This document shows positions 35,566 through 43,850 of a DNA stretch of 64,000 nucleotides, piece after piece. The DNA is from Thermaurantimonas sp046295455. GTDB taxonomy: Bacteria; Bacteroidota; Bacteroidia; Flavobacteriales; Schleiferiaceae. Both the position numbers and the translations under genes were made by a program. Numbering within the stretch: position 1 is the first letter of the stretch; the number at the start of each line of letters is the position of its first letter. The notes under the pieces are model-generated. The model was not told where the DNA came from. It saw only the letters and a list, made by a program, of their open reading frames with translations, and searched no databases. The DNA lies in contig JBKBNI010000006.1 in assembly GCA_046295455.1 (NCBI GenBank), forward strand, positions 62,001-126,000, read 5' to 3'.

Positions 35566-35573
35566 TACATTTG
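35566..35573 (+). promoter_or_regulatory. Promoter -7 box for the membrane protein/HTH pair
   Basis: TACATTTG matches TAnnTTTG, 20 bases before ATG 35594. This supports that start over upstream in-frame codons. Confidence 0.5.
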
Positions 35574-35593
35574 GTTACCTAAAATTTACACTT

Positions 35594-36064
35594 ATGCGCA
35601 CCTCATTTCTCCTCCCCAGCTCCTTTAAAAAGCCGGGTTGGATCATATTCATCACCGGATTGTTGGGAGGTTTTTACTGGCTGCTGATCGATTCAGAACC
35701 TCAATGGTCTGAAGTCAACGTTTTAATCATTTACCTCGATGAGATCTTCAATCGCCCTCAATGGTTTACAATCCTGAAGAACCCGCTTTTCGACGAGGTA
35801 GTATCCATATTAATCATCATCGGCGGAATAATGGTTGCCTTCAGTCGCGAAAAGATCGAAGACGAATACGTCGCTAAGATCCGGCTCGAATCATTGGTTT
35901 GGGCAGTTTATTTCAATTATTTGGTGCTCCTTATGACTATCACTCTGGTCTATGGAATTACATTTTTCTATGTACTGGTATTCAATATGTTTACGCTCCT
36001 GTTCTTCTTCATCATACGCTTTCGCTGGCTGATGTGGAAAAACAGCCAAAATTCCGAATTATGA
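35594..36064 (+). CDS. Small multi-pass membrane protein paired with an HTH regulator
   Basis: The 156-residue protein has about four hydrophobic segments (near residues 15-32, 62-80, 103-122 and 125-145) and no recognised domain. Start ATG 35594 (MRTSFLLPSSF) is supported by the promoter box 20 bases upstream; in-frame codons from 35480 lie before that box. The stop overlaps the start of an XRE-family regulator by four bases (ATGA). Similar pairs of a small membrane protein and an HTH protein occur widely in Bacteroidota and Firmicutes, where the role is usually unknown. The gene may be regulated by its neighbour. Confidence 0.7.
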   Translation: MRTSFLLPSSFKKPGWIIFITGLLGGFYWLLIDSEPQWSEVNVLIIYLDEIFNRPQWFTILKNPLFDEVVSILIIIGGIMVAFSREKIEDEYVAKIRLESLVWAVYFNYLVLLMTITLVYGITFFYVLVFNMFTLLFFFIIRFRWLMWKNSQNSEL

Positions 36065-36279
36065 AAAACCGACTACGCGTTGAAAGAGCTGAATTGCGCA
36101 TTTCTCAGGCTGAGCTTGCTGAGAGAGTAGGGGTGAGCCGCCAGACGATCAATGCTATTGAGCGCGGAGATTACAGTCCATCGGTTGTGTTAGCTCTTAA
36201 GATTGCGTCCATTTTTGACAAGACAGTCGAAGACATCTTTCAACTCGAAGATTCAGATTGGCAAAGGTCCGGTAAGTAA
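36061..36279 (+). CDS. XRE/Cro-CI family helix-turn-helix regulator
   Basis: The 72-residue protein is a single HTH_3 domain: MKNRLRVERAELRISQAELAERVGVSRQTINAIERGDYSPS, followed by VLALKIASIFDKTVEDIFQLED. It resembles the short YgzD/YozG-type regulators that have no sensory domain. It is translationally coupled (ATGA) to the membrane protein gene and may control its own operon. The rlmD promoter starts immediately after its stop. Confidence 0.88.
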   Translation: MKNRLRVERAELRISQAELAERVGVSRQTINAIERGDYSPSVVLALKIASIFDKTVEDIFQLEDSDWQRSGK

Positions 36280-36280
36280 A

Positions 36281-36288
36281 TACTTTTG
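36281..36288 (+). promoter_or_regulatory. Promoter -7 box for rlmD
   Basis: TACTTTTG matches TAnnTTTG, with TTG at 36258-36260 as a -33 element 20 bases upstream. The box ends 7 bases before ATG 36296, so the mRNA may be leaderless. Confidence 0.55.
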
Positions 36289-36295
36289 CCACATC

Positions 36296-37720
36296 ATGTC
36301 ATTCAAAAAAGGAGATAAACTCCTGCTGTCGATTCGGGCAGCAGGCGCACAAGGCAAGGGCATTGCACATACACCCGAAGGCCAGGTCGTCTTTGTACCG
36401 TATGGCGTCCCCGGCGACCAGGTGGAGGCCATCGTCGTTTCCTCCAAACGAAAGTACCTTGAATCCAGAATCCTTACCGTCCTGAAACCCTCCCCCGCGC
36501 GAGTTCAGCCACCGTGCACACATTTCGGACTCTGTGGCGGCTGCAAATGGCAGCACGTAGACTATTCTGCCCAGTTGTCTTACAAGCAGGAAGAAGTCAC
36601 CGGCAACCTGATGCATATCGGAGGTTTGACACTTCCCCAGGCAGATCCCATCGTGGGCTGCGATCAGATATACGGCTACCGCAATAAGGTTGAATTTTCC
36701 TTTAGCACCTCCGTCTGGCTGACCGACGAGCAGATAGCCTCTGGCGCCGTGATCGACAGGCAAGGCCTCGGCTTTCACATGCCGGGCCGCTGGGACAAGA
36801 TTCTGCATATTGACCACTGTCACCTGCACGACCACTATTCAAACTGCATCCGGAATTTCATTTACCAATATGCCAGGAGGCATCAGCTCACCTTTTGGAA
36901 TCCTCGAGAGCAGCAGGGTTTACTGCGCACATTGATGATCCGCATCAGCTCTCTGGGTCAGTACATGGTCCTGTTGCAGTTCGGACACCGGGATTTCCAA
37001 AGCATACATGCACTCTTAGGTGCCGTCAGCGAGGCATTTCCTGATATTACCACACTCCTCTACACGGTCAATACCAAAGGCAATGATGCCATTTATGACC
37101 TCCAGATCGAGACCTTTAAAGGTCCGGGATACATTCGGGAGCGCATGCCCGCCTATCTCCGGGGCGACGACCCATTGACATTTCGAATCAGTCCAAAGAG
37201 CTTCTACCAGACCAACTCCCACCAAGCTGTGCAGCTCTACTCGAAGATCCTCGACTACATTCAGCCTCAGGGCATCGAAAATGTGTATGACCTCTACACC
37301 GGTACCGGAACCATAGCCCTCTACATAGCCCGATATGTGCGCAGAGTCACCGGTATCGAGCTCGTGCCTGATGCCATAGCCGATGCGCACATAAATGCCC
37401 GGGAAAATCAGATTCAAAACGCAGACTTTGTAACCGGCGACATGAAGACCGCTTTCTCAGATGACTTCGTAGCACAATACGGACGTCCTGATGTTGTGGT
37501 GGTAGATCCCCCACGGGATGGGATGCATCCTGCCGTAATCTCCCAACTGCTGAGGCTCAGACCTGCCAAGATTGTGTATGTCAGCTGCAATAGTGCCACA
37601 CAGGCCAGAGATCTCAGTCTTATGAAAGACAGCTACACGGTAGAGAGGTATGGTGCAGTGGATATGTTTCCCCACACCCACCATGTAGAGAGTATTGCCA
37701 TGCTGCGGTATATCGGATAA
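36296..37720 (+). CDS. rlmD: 23S rRNA (uracil-5-)-methyltransferase RlmD-type
   Basis: The 474-residue protein has a TRAM domain (about 1-60), an iron-sulfur cluster motif CTHFGLCGGCKWQH (Cys-x5-Cys-x2-Cys), and a SAM methyltransferase domain with DLYTGTGTIALYIA, VVDPPRDGMHP and the catalytic Cys in VYVSCNSATQARDL. Family members make m5U at 23S position 1939 (RlmD) or 747; the RlmCD type cannot be excluded. The start is ATG 36296 (MSFKKGDK), which fits the family N-terminus and the promoter just upstream. Confidence 0.9.
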   Translation: MSFKKGDKLLLSIRAAGAQGKGIAHTPEGQVVFVPYGVPGDQVEAIVVSSKRKYLESRILTVLKPSPARVQPPCTHFGLCGGCKWQHVDYSAQLSYKQEEVTGNLMHIGGLTLPQADPIVGCDQIYGYRNKVEFSFSTSVWLTDEQIASGAVIDRQGLGFHMPGRWDKILHIDHCHLHDHYSNCIRNFIYQYARRHQLTFWNPREQQGLLRTLMIRISSLGQYMVLLQFGHRDFQSIHALLGAVSEAFPDITTLLYTVNTKGNDAIYDLQIETFKGPGYIRERMPAYLRGDDPLTFRISPKSFYQTNSHQAVQLYSKILDYIQPQGIENVYDLYTGTGTIALYIARYVRRVTGIELVPDAIADAHINARENQIQNADFVTGDMKTAFSDDFVAQYGRPDVVVVDPPRDGMHPAVISQLLRLRPAKIVYVSCNSATQARDLSLMKDSYTVERYGAVDMFPHTHHVESIAMLRYIG

Positions 37721-37770
37721 ATACCACACTCACTTCGCGCACCAAATCTTCTGATCTGATTTGATAAAAT

Positions 37771-37794
37771 AAATTTTTTGCTTAGCAAAAATTT
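37771..37794 (+). other. AT-rich hairpin after rlmD
   Basis: TTTTTGC (ending at 37781) pairs with GCAAAAA (37785-37791) across the loop TTA, with AAA/TTT flanks and one unpaired T. It could terminate rlmD or act as an operator for the next gene. There is no clean T tract. Confidence 0.35.
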
Positions 37795-37826
37795 AACGTA
37801 GATAAACCAAATTTAACAATTAATGT

Positions 37827-37834
37827 TATTTTTG
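37827..37834 (+). promoter_or_regulatory. Promoter -7 box for the 264-codon unknown gene
   Basis: TATTTTTG matches TAnnTTTG. It lies inside the frame that begins at ATG 37823 and therefore favours ATG 37856 as the true start. Two ATTTAAC copies (37791-37797 and 37811-37817) lie just upstream. Confidence 0.45.
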
Positions 37835-37855
37835 AATCAACAACCACAACCTCTT

Positions 37856-38617
37856 ATGAAAGCCAAAATCAATGAAATCATCTCATTGTATCATGAGATG
37901 GAACTCGCTCCTACTCCCTCCGATATATTTCGGTTATTTGGCACACACAGTGACTTTGTCGGTTTCAATGCTTTGCTTGCCCAAATGGCTGAACACGGCG
38001 AATTGGTGTATGAAAACAATAAATACGCCCTGCCGGATTTTAAAGCATTAATCGAAGCAACTTGGAACCGTGAGCTGGAGGCTCAATATTTTATCAATCA
38101 GTTTCGTGTCATCCGTCAGATACTGAAATTCTTCCCCTTTATAAAAAGTGTGGGTGTCTGTAAAAATTCCTTTTACAATGATTCTAATGAAGTTTTTTTA
38201 AACTTTATTGTTGAAAGGGGTACCGTCTTTACCTCCTATCGGCTGATGAGTACCCTATTGAAATGGTTTGACAAGCACTCAATCTTCGACACTAAAATCC
38301 AATTTATAATCGAAAACGGTGCCGACCTCTCTGCTGATGAATATACAGTTTTCTTTGTCAGTGAAGTTTACCCCATTTTTGGGAATTACTTTTTGAAAAA
38401 TTTAGGGAGCCATTTTATTCTCACCGCAGATACATCTCAAAGGCGAAGATCAAATATAGGCACACTGCTTGCCAACACTGTCGAGCCAATTCTGAGCAGA
38501 ACCCACGATAAGCATCTGACGGCTAAAAAGAAAGTTTATAGTTTTTGTAATATTCAGAAATTTGTTGATAAGATAGTAGCTTTTAAAAAAGTATCTCGCC
38601 TGCTACACAGCTTGTGA
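37856..38617 (+). CDS. Unknown protein resembling a degenerate nucleotidyltransferase
   Basis: The 253-residue protein (from ATG 37856; ATG 37823 is an alternative that covers the promoter box) has an N-terminal winged-helix-like part (about 1-60) and a central part starting at ILKFFPFIKSVGVCKNSF. The layout recalls the Bacteroidota family of nucleotidyltransferase-fold proteins that read FPFIRGVAISGSLSKG...SDIDFFI, followed by a long helix and an FxxxEI-type segment. Here the GS and D-x-D catalytic residues are replaced (CKNSFYNDSNEVFLNFIV), so it would be inactive if related. This relationship is my pattern reading and not a verified match. No TM segment or signal peptide is present. It is a single gene. 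Confidence 0.5.
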   Translation: MKAKINEIISLYHEMELAPTPSDIFRLFGTHSDFVGFNALLAQMAEHGELVYENNKYALPDFKALIEATWNRELEAQYFINQFRVIRQILKFFPFIKSVGVCKNSFYNDSNEVFLNFIVERGTVFTSYRLMSTLLKWFDKHSIFDTKIQFIIENGADLSADEYTVFFVSEVYPIFGNYFLKNLGSHFILTADTSQRRRSNIGTLLANTVEPILSRTHDKHLTAKKKVYSFCNIQKFVDKIVAFKKVSRLLHSL

Positions 38618-38629
38618 AGTACAAGCTGT
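38607..38629 (+). other. Perfect inverted repeat over a stop codon
   Basis: ACAGCTTGT (38607-38615) and ACAAGCTGT (38621-38629) form a 9-bp stem with loop GAAGT, which contains part of the TGA stop of the upstream gene. It may be a 3-prime-end stabilising or terminating hairpin. The nearest T run starts about 17 bases downstream. Confidence 0.5.
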
Positions 38630-39066
38630 CTGATATCAACATTTGCTTTTTTGGATTTTTTATTTACCCGGTAGTTCACTAGTCGACCCAACCGTCAGGT
38701 CATGTTCCATCCTTTTCAAAAAGTAACTGCATTCGGGTGCAAATTATCCGGATGCTTCCTTTCTTCATTTGCAAAAACAAAATATCATCTAAAGCACGGA
38801 TGAAGTCTCCGATTTTTTTCTGCCCGTGTCGGCACAATGATATAATCCTGTACAATTCTCCCCACTGAACTTTATCCGGTATAGACCATTCAAATAGTGT
38901 GCTGACCAGGGGTCGCACCATCACAATGCACATGAGGAGGATTCGTCTGAAGAGTACAGTAATTATATTAATCTCAAAGCATTGACAATCAGAATAATAA
39001 ACATGTTCTGTGTGGCTTCCGAGGTACCATTTAACCTAAAATTTAACCCTCGGCGTCCTCAGAAGT
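38630..39066. other. Intergenic stretch upstream of parA
   Basis: No gene can be supported in this gap. A 77-codon minus-strand frame (38700-38933) has no recognised family and no promoter box, and is treated as doubtful. Two ATTTAACC copies 12 bases apart (39029-39036 and 39041-39048) sit about 22 bases upstream of the parA -7 box and could be an operator or a -33 variant. No parS-like 16-bp palindrome was recognised by eye. Confidence 0.45.
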
Positions 39067-39069
39067 ATG

Positions 39070-39077
39070 TACATTTG
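39070..39077 (+). promoter_or_regulatory. Promoter -7 box for the parAB operon
   Basis: TACATTTG matches TAnnTTTG, 22 bases before ATG 39100. It supports that start over the in-frame ATG 39067. Confidence 0.5.
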
Positions 39078-39099
39078 CATATTCAATAATACAACAAAA

Positions 39100-39891
39100 A
39101 TGGGTAAGGTAGTTGCCATAGCCAATCAGAAAGGCGGAGTGGGAAAAACCACGACTGCCGTCAATCTGTCAGCCAGCCTGGGTGTTCTAGAGCAAAGGGT
39201 CTTGCTAATTGACGCTGATCCGCAGGCCAATGCTACTTCTGGTCTGGGCATTGATCCTCAGTCGGTCACCCTTGGCACCTATCAGGTCATCGAACATCAG
39301 GTTAACCCTTCTGAAGTAATCGTCAAGACTAACACCCCTAATGTATGGCTCATACCTTCCCAGATAGACCTTGTGGCAGCAGAAATCGAGCTTGTAGATA
39401 AAGACCGCCGGGAGTACATGCTCAAAGGTGCCATCACCGATATCAAAAGCGTTTTTGACTACATTCTCATCGACTGTGCACCCTCACTTGGTCTCATTAC
39501 AATCAATGCCCTGACTGCTGCGGACAGCGTGATTGTGCCCATTCAGTGCGAATACTTTGCCCTGGAAGGGCTTGGCAAACTGCTCAACACCATCCGAAGC
39601 GTACAGTCCCTGCACAACCCTGATCTCGATATCGAAGGTCTCCTGCTCACGATGTATGACTCCAGATTGCGGTTGAGCAATCAGGTTGTCGAAGAAGTGA
39701 AGTCCCACTTTCAAAACATGGTTTTTGACACCATAATCTCCCGTAATGTCAAATTATCAGAAGCTCCTTCCTTTGGCGAAAGCATCGTCGTGTACGATGC
39801 CACCAGTCAGGGTGCTGCCAACTATCTCAACCTTGCTCGCGAATTTCTCAAAAACAATACTGCAACGACTGAAAACTCTCCTGCCAAGTAG
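39100..39891 (+). CDS. parA: Chromosome partitioning ATPase ParA (Soj)
   Basis: The 263-residue Soj-type ParA has the deviant Walker A KGGVGKTT (residues 11-18), DADPQANAT (Walker A-prime), DYILIDCAPSLGLIT (Walker B) and QCEYFALEGLGKL. ParA uses ATP-driven DNA binding to segregate the ParB-bound origin region. Short form without an N-terminal DNA-binding domain, which is typical of chromosomal ParA. Start ATG 39100 agrees with the promoter box 22 bases upstream; the in-frame ATG at 39067 precedes that box. parB follows after 38 bases. Confidence 0.95.
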   Translation: MGKVVAIANQKGGVGKTTTAVNLSASLGVLEQRVLLIDADPQANATSGLGIDPQSVTLGTYQVIEHQVNPSEVIVKTNTPNVWLIPSQIDLVAAEIELVDKDRREYMLKGAITDIKSVFDYILIDCAPSLGLITINALTAADSVIVPIQCEYFALEGLGKLLNTIRSVQSLHNPDLDIEGLLLTMYDSRLRLSNQVVEEVKSHFQNMVFDTIISRNVKLSEAPSFGESIVVYDATSQGAANYLNLAREFLKNNTATTENSPAK

Positions 39892-39929
39892 TGTACCTTT
39901 GAATTTTTAATTTTTGGATAACGAATAAA

Positions 39930-40832
39930 ATGGCGGACACAAAAAAACAAGTGCTCGGAAGAGGTCTGTCAGCTCTACTGAAAGACCCGAACACCGACAT
40001 CAAAACAGCCTCTGACAAAAATGCGGATCAGATTGTAGGTGCTGTGGCTGAACTAGATATCGATGCTATCAGTGCCAACCCCTATCAGCCCCGAACCCAC
40101 TTTGCCAGAGAAGCATTGGAAGAGCTATCGCAGTCTATCCTTCAACTCGGTGTCATTCAGCCTATTACCGTTCGAAAAACGGGCTTCAACCAATATGAAA
40201 TCATCAGTGGAGAGCGCCGTTGGAGAGCAGCCCAGATGGCAGGTCTCAAAACCATTCCCGCCTACGTGCGTCTGGCGGATGACCAAAACATGCTTGAGCT
40301 TGCTCTGGTCGAAAACATTCAGCGCGAAGATCTCGACCCCATCGAAATCGCCATCAGCTATCGCCGTCTGATCGAAGAAGTCAACCTGACTCAGGAAAAA
40401 CTCAGTGAGCGCGTCGGCAAAAAACGCTCCACTGTAACCAACTACCTTCGGCTCCTTAAGCTACCAGACCTCATACAGGTTGGGCTCAGGGATAAAATTA
40501 TCAGTATGGGGCACGCACGGGCTCTGATCAATGTAGACGACGAAAACGTTCAGATAGAAATTTACAAAAAAATTGTAGCAAAGGAGCTCTCCGTGCGCAA
40601 AGTCGAAGAAATGGTAAAACGGTATCGGGAAAGCGGTCAGATCGAACCGGAAACCAAAAAACCTTCGGCCTTGCAATCTGATGAAGAACTCGATGCAATC
40701 AAGGAAGTGCTCGCGCGCTCGTTGCGCACCAAAGTTGAAATAACCAAAAGACCCGACGGGAAAGGTCGGATTGTGATCAACTTTGATGATATTGATGACC
40801 TCGAAAGGATACTCGCCATTGTACAGCAGTAA
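39930..40832 (+). CDS. parB: Chromosome partitioning protein ParB (Spo0J)
   Basis: The 300-residue protein has the ParB N-terminal CTPase domain with NPYQPRTHF and the GERRWRAAQMAGLKTIPAYV box, a helix-turn-helix region (LTQEKLSERVGKKRSTVTNYLRLLKLP) for parS binding, and a C-terminal dimerisation tail (KVEITKRPDGKGRIVINFDDIDDLERIL). ParB loads onto parS and with ParA drives segregation. It is 38 bases after parA. The DUF5683 frame begins inside its 3-prime end. The parA-parB-DUF5683-dapB-lepB order is characteristic of Bacteroidota. Confidence 0.95.
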   Translation: MADTKKQVLGRGLSALLKDPNTDIKTASDKNADQIVGAVAELDIDAISANPYQPRTHFAREALEELSQSILQLGVIQPITVRKTGFNQYEIISGERRWRAAQMAGLKTIPAYVRLADDQNMLELALVENIQREDLDPIEIAISYRRLIEEVNLTQEKLSERVGKKRSTVTNYLRLLKLPDLIQVGLRDKIISMGHARALINVDDENVQIEIYKKIVAKELSVRKVEEMVKRYRESGQIEPETKKPSALQSDEELDAIKEVLARSLRTKVEITKRPDGKGRIVINFDDIDDLERILAIVQQ

Positions 40833-41439
40833 GTTTAGTCGCTGTCTGTCCCTTATCCTCCTACTGGTTTGGGCACAGGTGATGTGTTACGGACAGATGG
40901 ATACCAACTCGGAGCACAATCCTGATCCGGATAGAATAATCCGCCCGAATACCTCACTGAATGAACCCCGTCAACATTCCGTACGAAGAGCAGTCCTGTA
41001 CAGTGCCGCACTACCGGGACTCGGCCAGGCCTACAACAGAAAGTACTGGAAAATACCAATCGTCTACGCTGCACTGGCCGGTACAACCTATTTTATCATC
41101 GACAACCACCGGCAGTACAAATTCTACTACGATGGCCTCGAAAAACTTGTGCTGGAGGGTGAAGACATCTTTGGAGGACAATTCACCCCTCAAAACCTGA
41201 TTTTCATTTCCAATACATACCGCCGTTGGCGCGATTTATCCGCCATCCTGTTTGTAGTAGCATACAGTCTCAACATATTGGATGCCTACGTAGATGCTCA
41301 TTTTTTTTATTTCGACATTTCCGATGATCTGAGCCTACGTATCTCTCCGGCCATACAGCAGGTCAATACAGCCCTGGTGCCCGGAGCAGCGTTTACCTTT
41401 ATTTTTGACTCCCGTATGAATCGGAAATTCATCAAATAA
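40786..41439 (+). CDS. DUF5683 family membrane protein
   Basis: The protein has a signal peptide or anchor (LILLLVWAQVMCYGQ), the DUF5683 motif RAVLYSAALPGLGQAYNRKYWKIPIVYAAL, a second hydrophobic stretch, and a C-terminal part with DAYVDAHFFYFDISDDLSL. The function is unknown; the domain always appears in this genomic setting in my experience of the phylum. The start is uncertain: ATG 40786, ATG 40795 and TTG 40819 all give usable signal peptides, and all overlap parB. Translation is probably coupled to parB. dapB begins 9 bases after the stop. Confidence 0.78.
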   Translation: MILMTSKGYSPLYSSKFSRCLSLILLLVWAQVMCYGQMDTNSEHNPDPDRIIRPNTSLNEPRQHSVRRAVLYSAALPGLGQAYNRKYWKIPIVYAALAGTTYFIIDNHRQYKFYYDGLEKLVLEGEDIFGGQFTPQNLIFISNTYRRWRDLSAILFVVAYSLNILDAYVDAHFFYFDISDDLSLRISPAIQQVNTALVPGAAFTFIFDSRMNRKFIK

Positions 41440-41448
41440 GCTGCAGTT

Positions 41449-42159
41449 TTGAAAATCATACTTATCGGATACGGCAAAATGGGAAAGATGATAGAATCTA
41501 TTTCCCTGGATACACACGAAGAGGTCATCGCCCGCGTCACTAAAACAGAGGATATTGCGTCCTATATCGGTAAGGTGGATGTGGCTATTGAATTCACTCG
41601 CCCAGAGGCCGCCGTAGCCAATATAATAGAGTGCTTCAAAGCCGGTATTCCTGTGGTGAGTGGCACTACAGGCTGGTTGGCAGACCTGCCCAGAGTGGTC
41701 GAAATGGCTGAAAAGCACAAGGGCGCTCTTCTCTATTCATCAAATTTCAGTATCGGTGTTCAGCTTTTTTTTCGCATTTGTCACAAGGTGGCCGGACTTC
41801 TATCAGAATTCCCAGAATATACCCCGTCCATACAGGAGATTCACCACACGCGCAAGCTGGATGCCCCAAGCGGCACGGCCATCACGCTCTCAGAGAAGGT
41901 ACTGCCATACTATCCACATCTTGCAGGATATACCCTTGATAGAGAATCCTCTGCCTTCCTTCACATAGAGGCCATACGCCAGGGAGATGTCACCGGCATT
42001 CATGAGCTGAAGTTTACTTCTGAGGTAGATAAAATTTCTATCCGGCATGAGGCTTTTACACGGGAGGGATTTGCCAGAGGAGCATTGGCAGCTGCCCGCT
42101 GGCTAATAGGCCGAACGGGAATCTTCACAATGGATGATATGCTTAATATCAATTTTTAA
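41449..42159 (+). CDS. dapB: 4-hydroxy-tetrahydrodipicolinate reductase
   Basis: DapB reduces HTPA to tetrahydrodipicolinate in lysine and diaminopimelate synthesis. The 236-residue enzyme has the NAD(P) motif MKIILIGYGKMGKMIE, SGTTGW, the SSNFSIGVQLF segment, and the catalytic/substrate block EIHHTRKLDAPSGTA. It is a little shorter than E. coli DapB (273), which is common in this phylum. The start is TTG 41449; no ATG lies closer to the conserved N-terminus. It sits between DUF5683 and lepB in the same operon. Confidence 0.95.
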   Translation: MKIILIGYGKMGKMIESISLDTHEEVIARVTKTEDIASYIGKVDVAIEFTRPEAAVANIIECFKAGIPVVSGTTGWLADLPRVVEMAEKHKGALLYSSNFSIGVQLFFRICHKVAGLLSEFPEYTPSIQEIHHTRKLDAPSGTAITLSEKVLPYYPHLAGYTLDRESSAFLHIEAIRQGDVTGIHELKFTSEVDKISIRHEAFTREGFARGALAAARWLIGRTGIFTMDDMLNINF

Positions 42160-42170
42160 AGAAAAAATTC

Positions 42171-43811
42171 ATGCACCAGAGCAATTTTATTACCTTCATA
42201 GTCCTCATAGAGATATTCACATTTCTGTATACCTTTAGGTTTTTCCAGGCTTCCGGCCGCAAAGTTTGGGAAGCAGCCATTCCCGTGTATAAAACCTATG
42301 TACTTCTTAAAATCATTAAAAGACCAACCTGGCAAACATTTCTCTTCTTTATTCCCGTGGTAAGCAATCTGATGACCCTGGTAGCCTTGTACGAATTGCT
42401 GCACGTCTTTAATTACCGCAAGTGGAAGGACTTTTGGTTATCTCTGTTTACTCTGGGAGGGTATCTTTTGTATCTGCAGTATGCTACACACCTCCAGTAT
42501 GTCGGCAAGGATCACGCTTACATTAAAAAACATGTAGGAGAAACTCTAAACTCTTTGATTTTCGCTGTGGTAGTGGCCAGTGTGCTGCGTGCTTTCACCT
42601 TTGAAGCCTACGTAATACCTACCCCATCAATGGAAAAAACCCTTCTCGTCGGGGATTTTCTTTTCGTGAGTAAAATGCACTATGGCAACCGGCTAACAAT
42701 CACCCCATTGTCTATTCCATTGATGCACAGCAAAATTCCCGGACTTGATGTCAACTGCTTTGTGGATTGGGTACAGCTTCCCTACATAAGGCTCCCGAAA
42801 TTTCAGCAGATAAAGCGCTTTGACAATGTGGTCTTCAACTGGCCGATGGAAAGTGACTTGCCTATCGATAAGCGAATGAATTACATAAAACGCTGCGTAG
42901 CTATTCCTGGAGATACCCTTCAGATCATAGACCGGGAGATTTTTATAAACGGAGAAAAACCGGTGTGGCCTGATCGCAAGCGCCTTCAGTTTGAATATTA
43001 CGTCCGCACTAACGGAGCTCCGTTTAATCGGAGGATGCTGCAGGATAAGCTGGACATCTATTACTCTAAGGATTTAACCCCGGGCGAAAATGATTTTACA
43101 CAGGTAAGGCAGGTTACCCAAAACGAGTACTTTATTTTCATTCCGGAGGATAAGGTGGATCAATTTAAGATGCTTCCCAATGTGCAGGAAGTCATCCCCG
43201 TGATTGGCCAGAGAGAGCCAGGAAGCTATGCGCCGGAGACACCCATGGTGCTTAAAAATTATCTGGATCGCTATCTGATTCCCAACGGCGAAATGTTTCC
43301 AAACCGATTTCACAGCGATGTAATCAAATATGCCAATACACGCGACAATTACGGCCCGGTTTACATTCCAAAAAAGGGACAAACCGTAGAGATTTCACCT
43401 GACAACATTGAGTGGTATGAGCGCATCATATCAGTTTACGAAAACAATACCCTCGAAATCACCGACAGCACGATCTCCATTAACGGCCGGGTGGTCGATT
43501 CATATACATTTAAGCAGGATTACTACTGGATGATGGGAGACAACAGGCACAATTCACTGGATTCCAGGTATTGGGGCTTTGTACCCGAGGATCACATTGT
43601 CGGCAGACCAGTATTTATATGGATGAGTTATGACAAGACCGCAGACAAACTCACCGATCGCATACGCACTGCCCGTATATTCACCACCGTGCACGGAGAG
43701 GGTAAACCGCGATCCTACTTCTGGCATTTCGTAGTGGTTCTTACACTCCTCAATTTCGGATGGAAATATTTGTTTAAAAAAGCCAGGAAAAAAACCTCGT
43801 TGCAGAAGTAG
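42171..43811 (+). CDS. lepB: Signal peptidase I
   Basis: The 546-residue membrane protease cleaves signal peptides of exported proteins. Two or three N-terminal transmembrane segments (about 7-25, 56-76, 88-105) precede a further hydrophobic helix (about 126-145), then the catalytic Ser153 in IPTPSMEKTL and Lys240 in NYIKRCVAIPGD. The GDNRHNSLDSRYWGFVPEDHIVG box follows near residues 450-470. The protein is much longer than E. coli LepB (324 residues), with a large insert between the Lys motif and the last box; this is typical for Bacteroidota. It is last in the par operon. Confidence 0.94.
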   Translation: MHQSNFITFIVLIEIFTFLYTFRFFQASGRKVWEAAIPVYKTYVLLKIIKRPTWQTFLFFIPVVSNLMTLVALYELLHVFNYRKWKDFWLSLFTLGGYLLYLQYATHLQYVGKDHAYIKKHVGETLNSLIFAVVVASVLRAFTFEAYVIPTPSMEKTLLVGDFLFVSKMHYGNRLTITPLSIPLMHSKIPGLDVNCFVDWVQLPYIRLPKFQQIKRFDNVVFNWPMESDLPIDKRMNYIKRCVAIPGDTLQIIDREIFINGEKPVWPDRKRLQFEYYVRTNGAPFNRRMLQDKLDIYYSKDLTPGENDFTQVRQVTQNEYFIFIPEDKVDQFKMLPNVQEVIPVIGQREPGSYAPETPMVLKNYLDRYLIPNGEMFPNRFHSDVIKYANTRDNYGPVYIPKKGQTVEISPDNIEWYERIISVYENNTLEITDSTISINGRVVDSYTFKQDYYWMMGDNRHNSLDSRYWGFVPEDHIVGRPVFIWMSYDKTADKLTDRIRTARIFTTVHGEGKPRSYFWHFVVVLTLLNFGWKYLFKKARKKTSLQK

Positions 43812-43850
43812 ATGTTCAATCGTGTCAATATGAATCGACGGCCAGGTCGA

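Noticed and set aside
37823..37855. ATG 37823 as the start of the nucleotidyltransferase-like gene
   Set aside because: A TATTTTTG promoter box lies inside this part of the frame, so ATG 37856 is the better choice.
38700..38933. 77-codon minus-strand frame in the 38.6-39.1 kb spacer
   Set aside because: No recognised family, no TAnnTTTG box before it, and an ordinary chance length for the region. Kept only as a doubtful reading in the spacer description.
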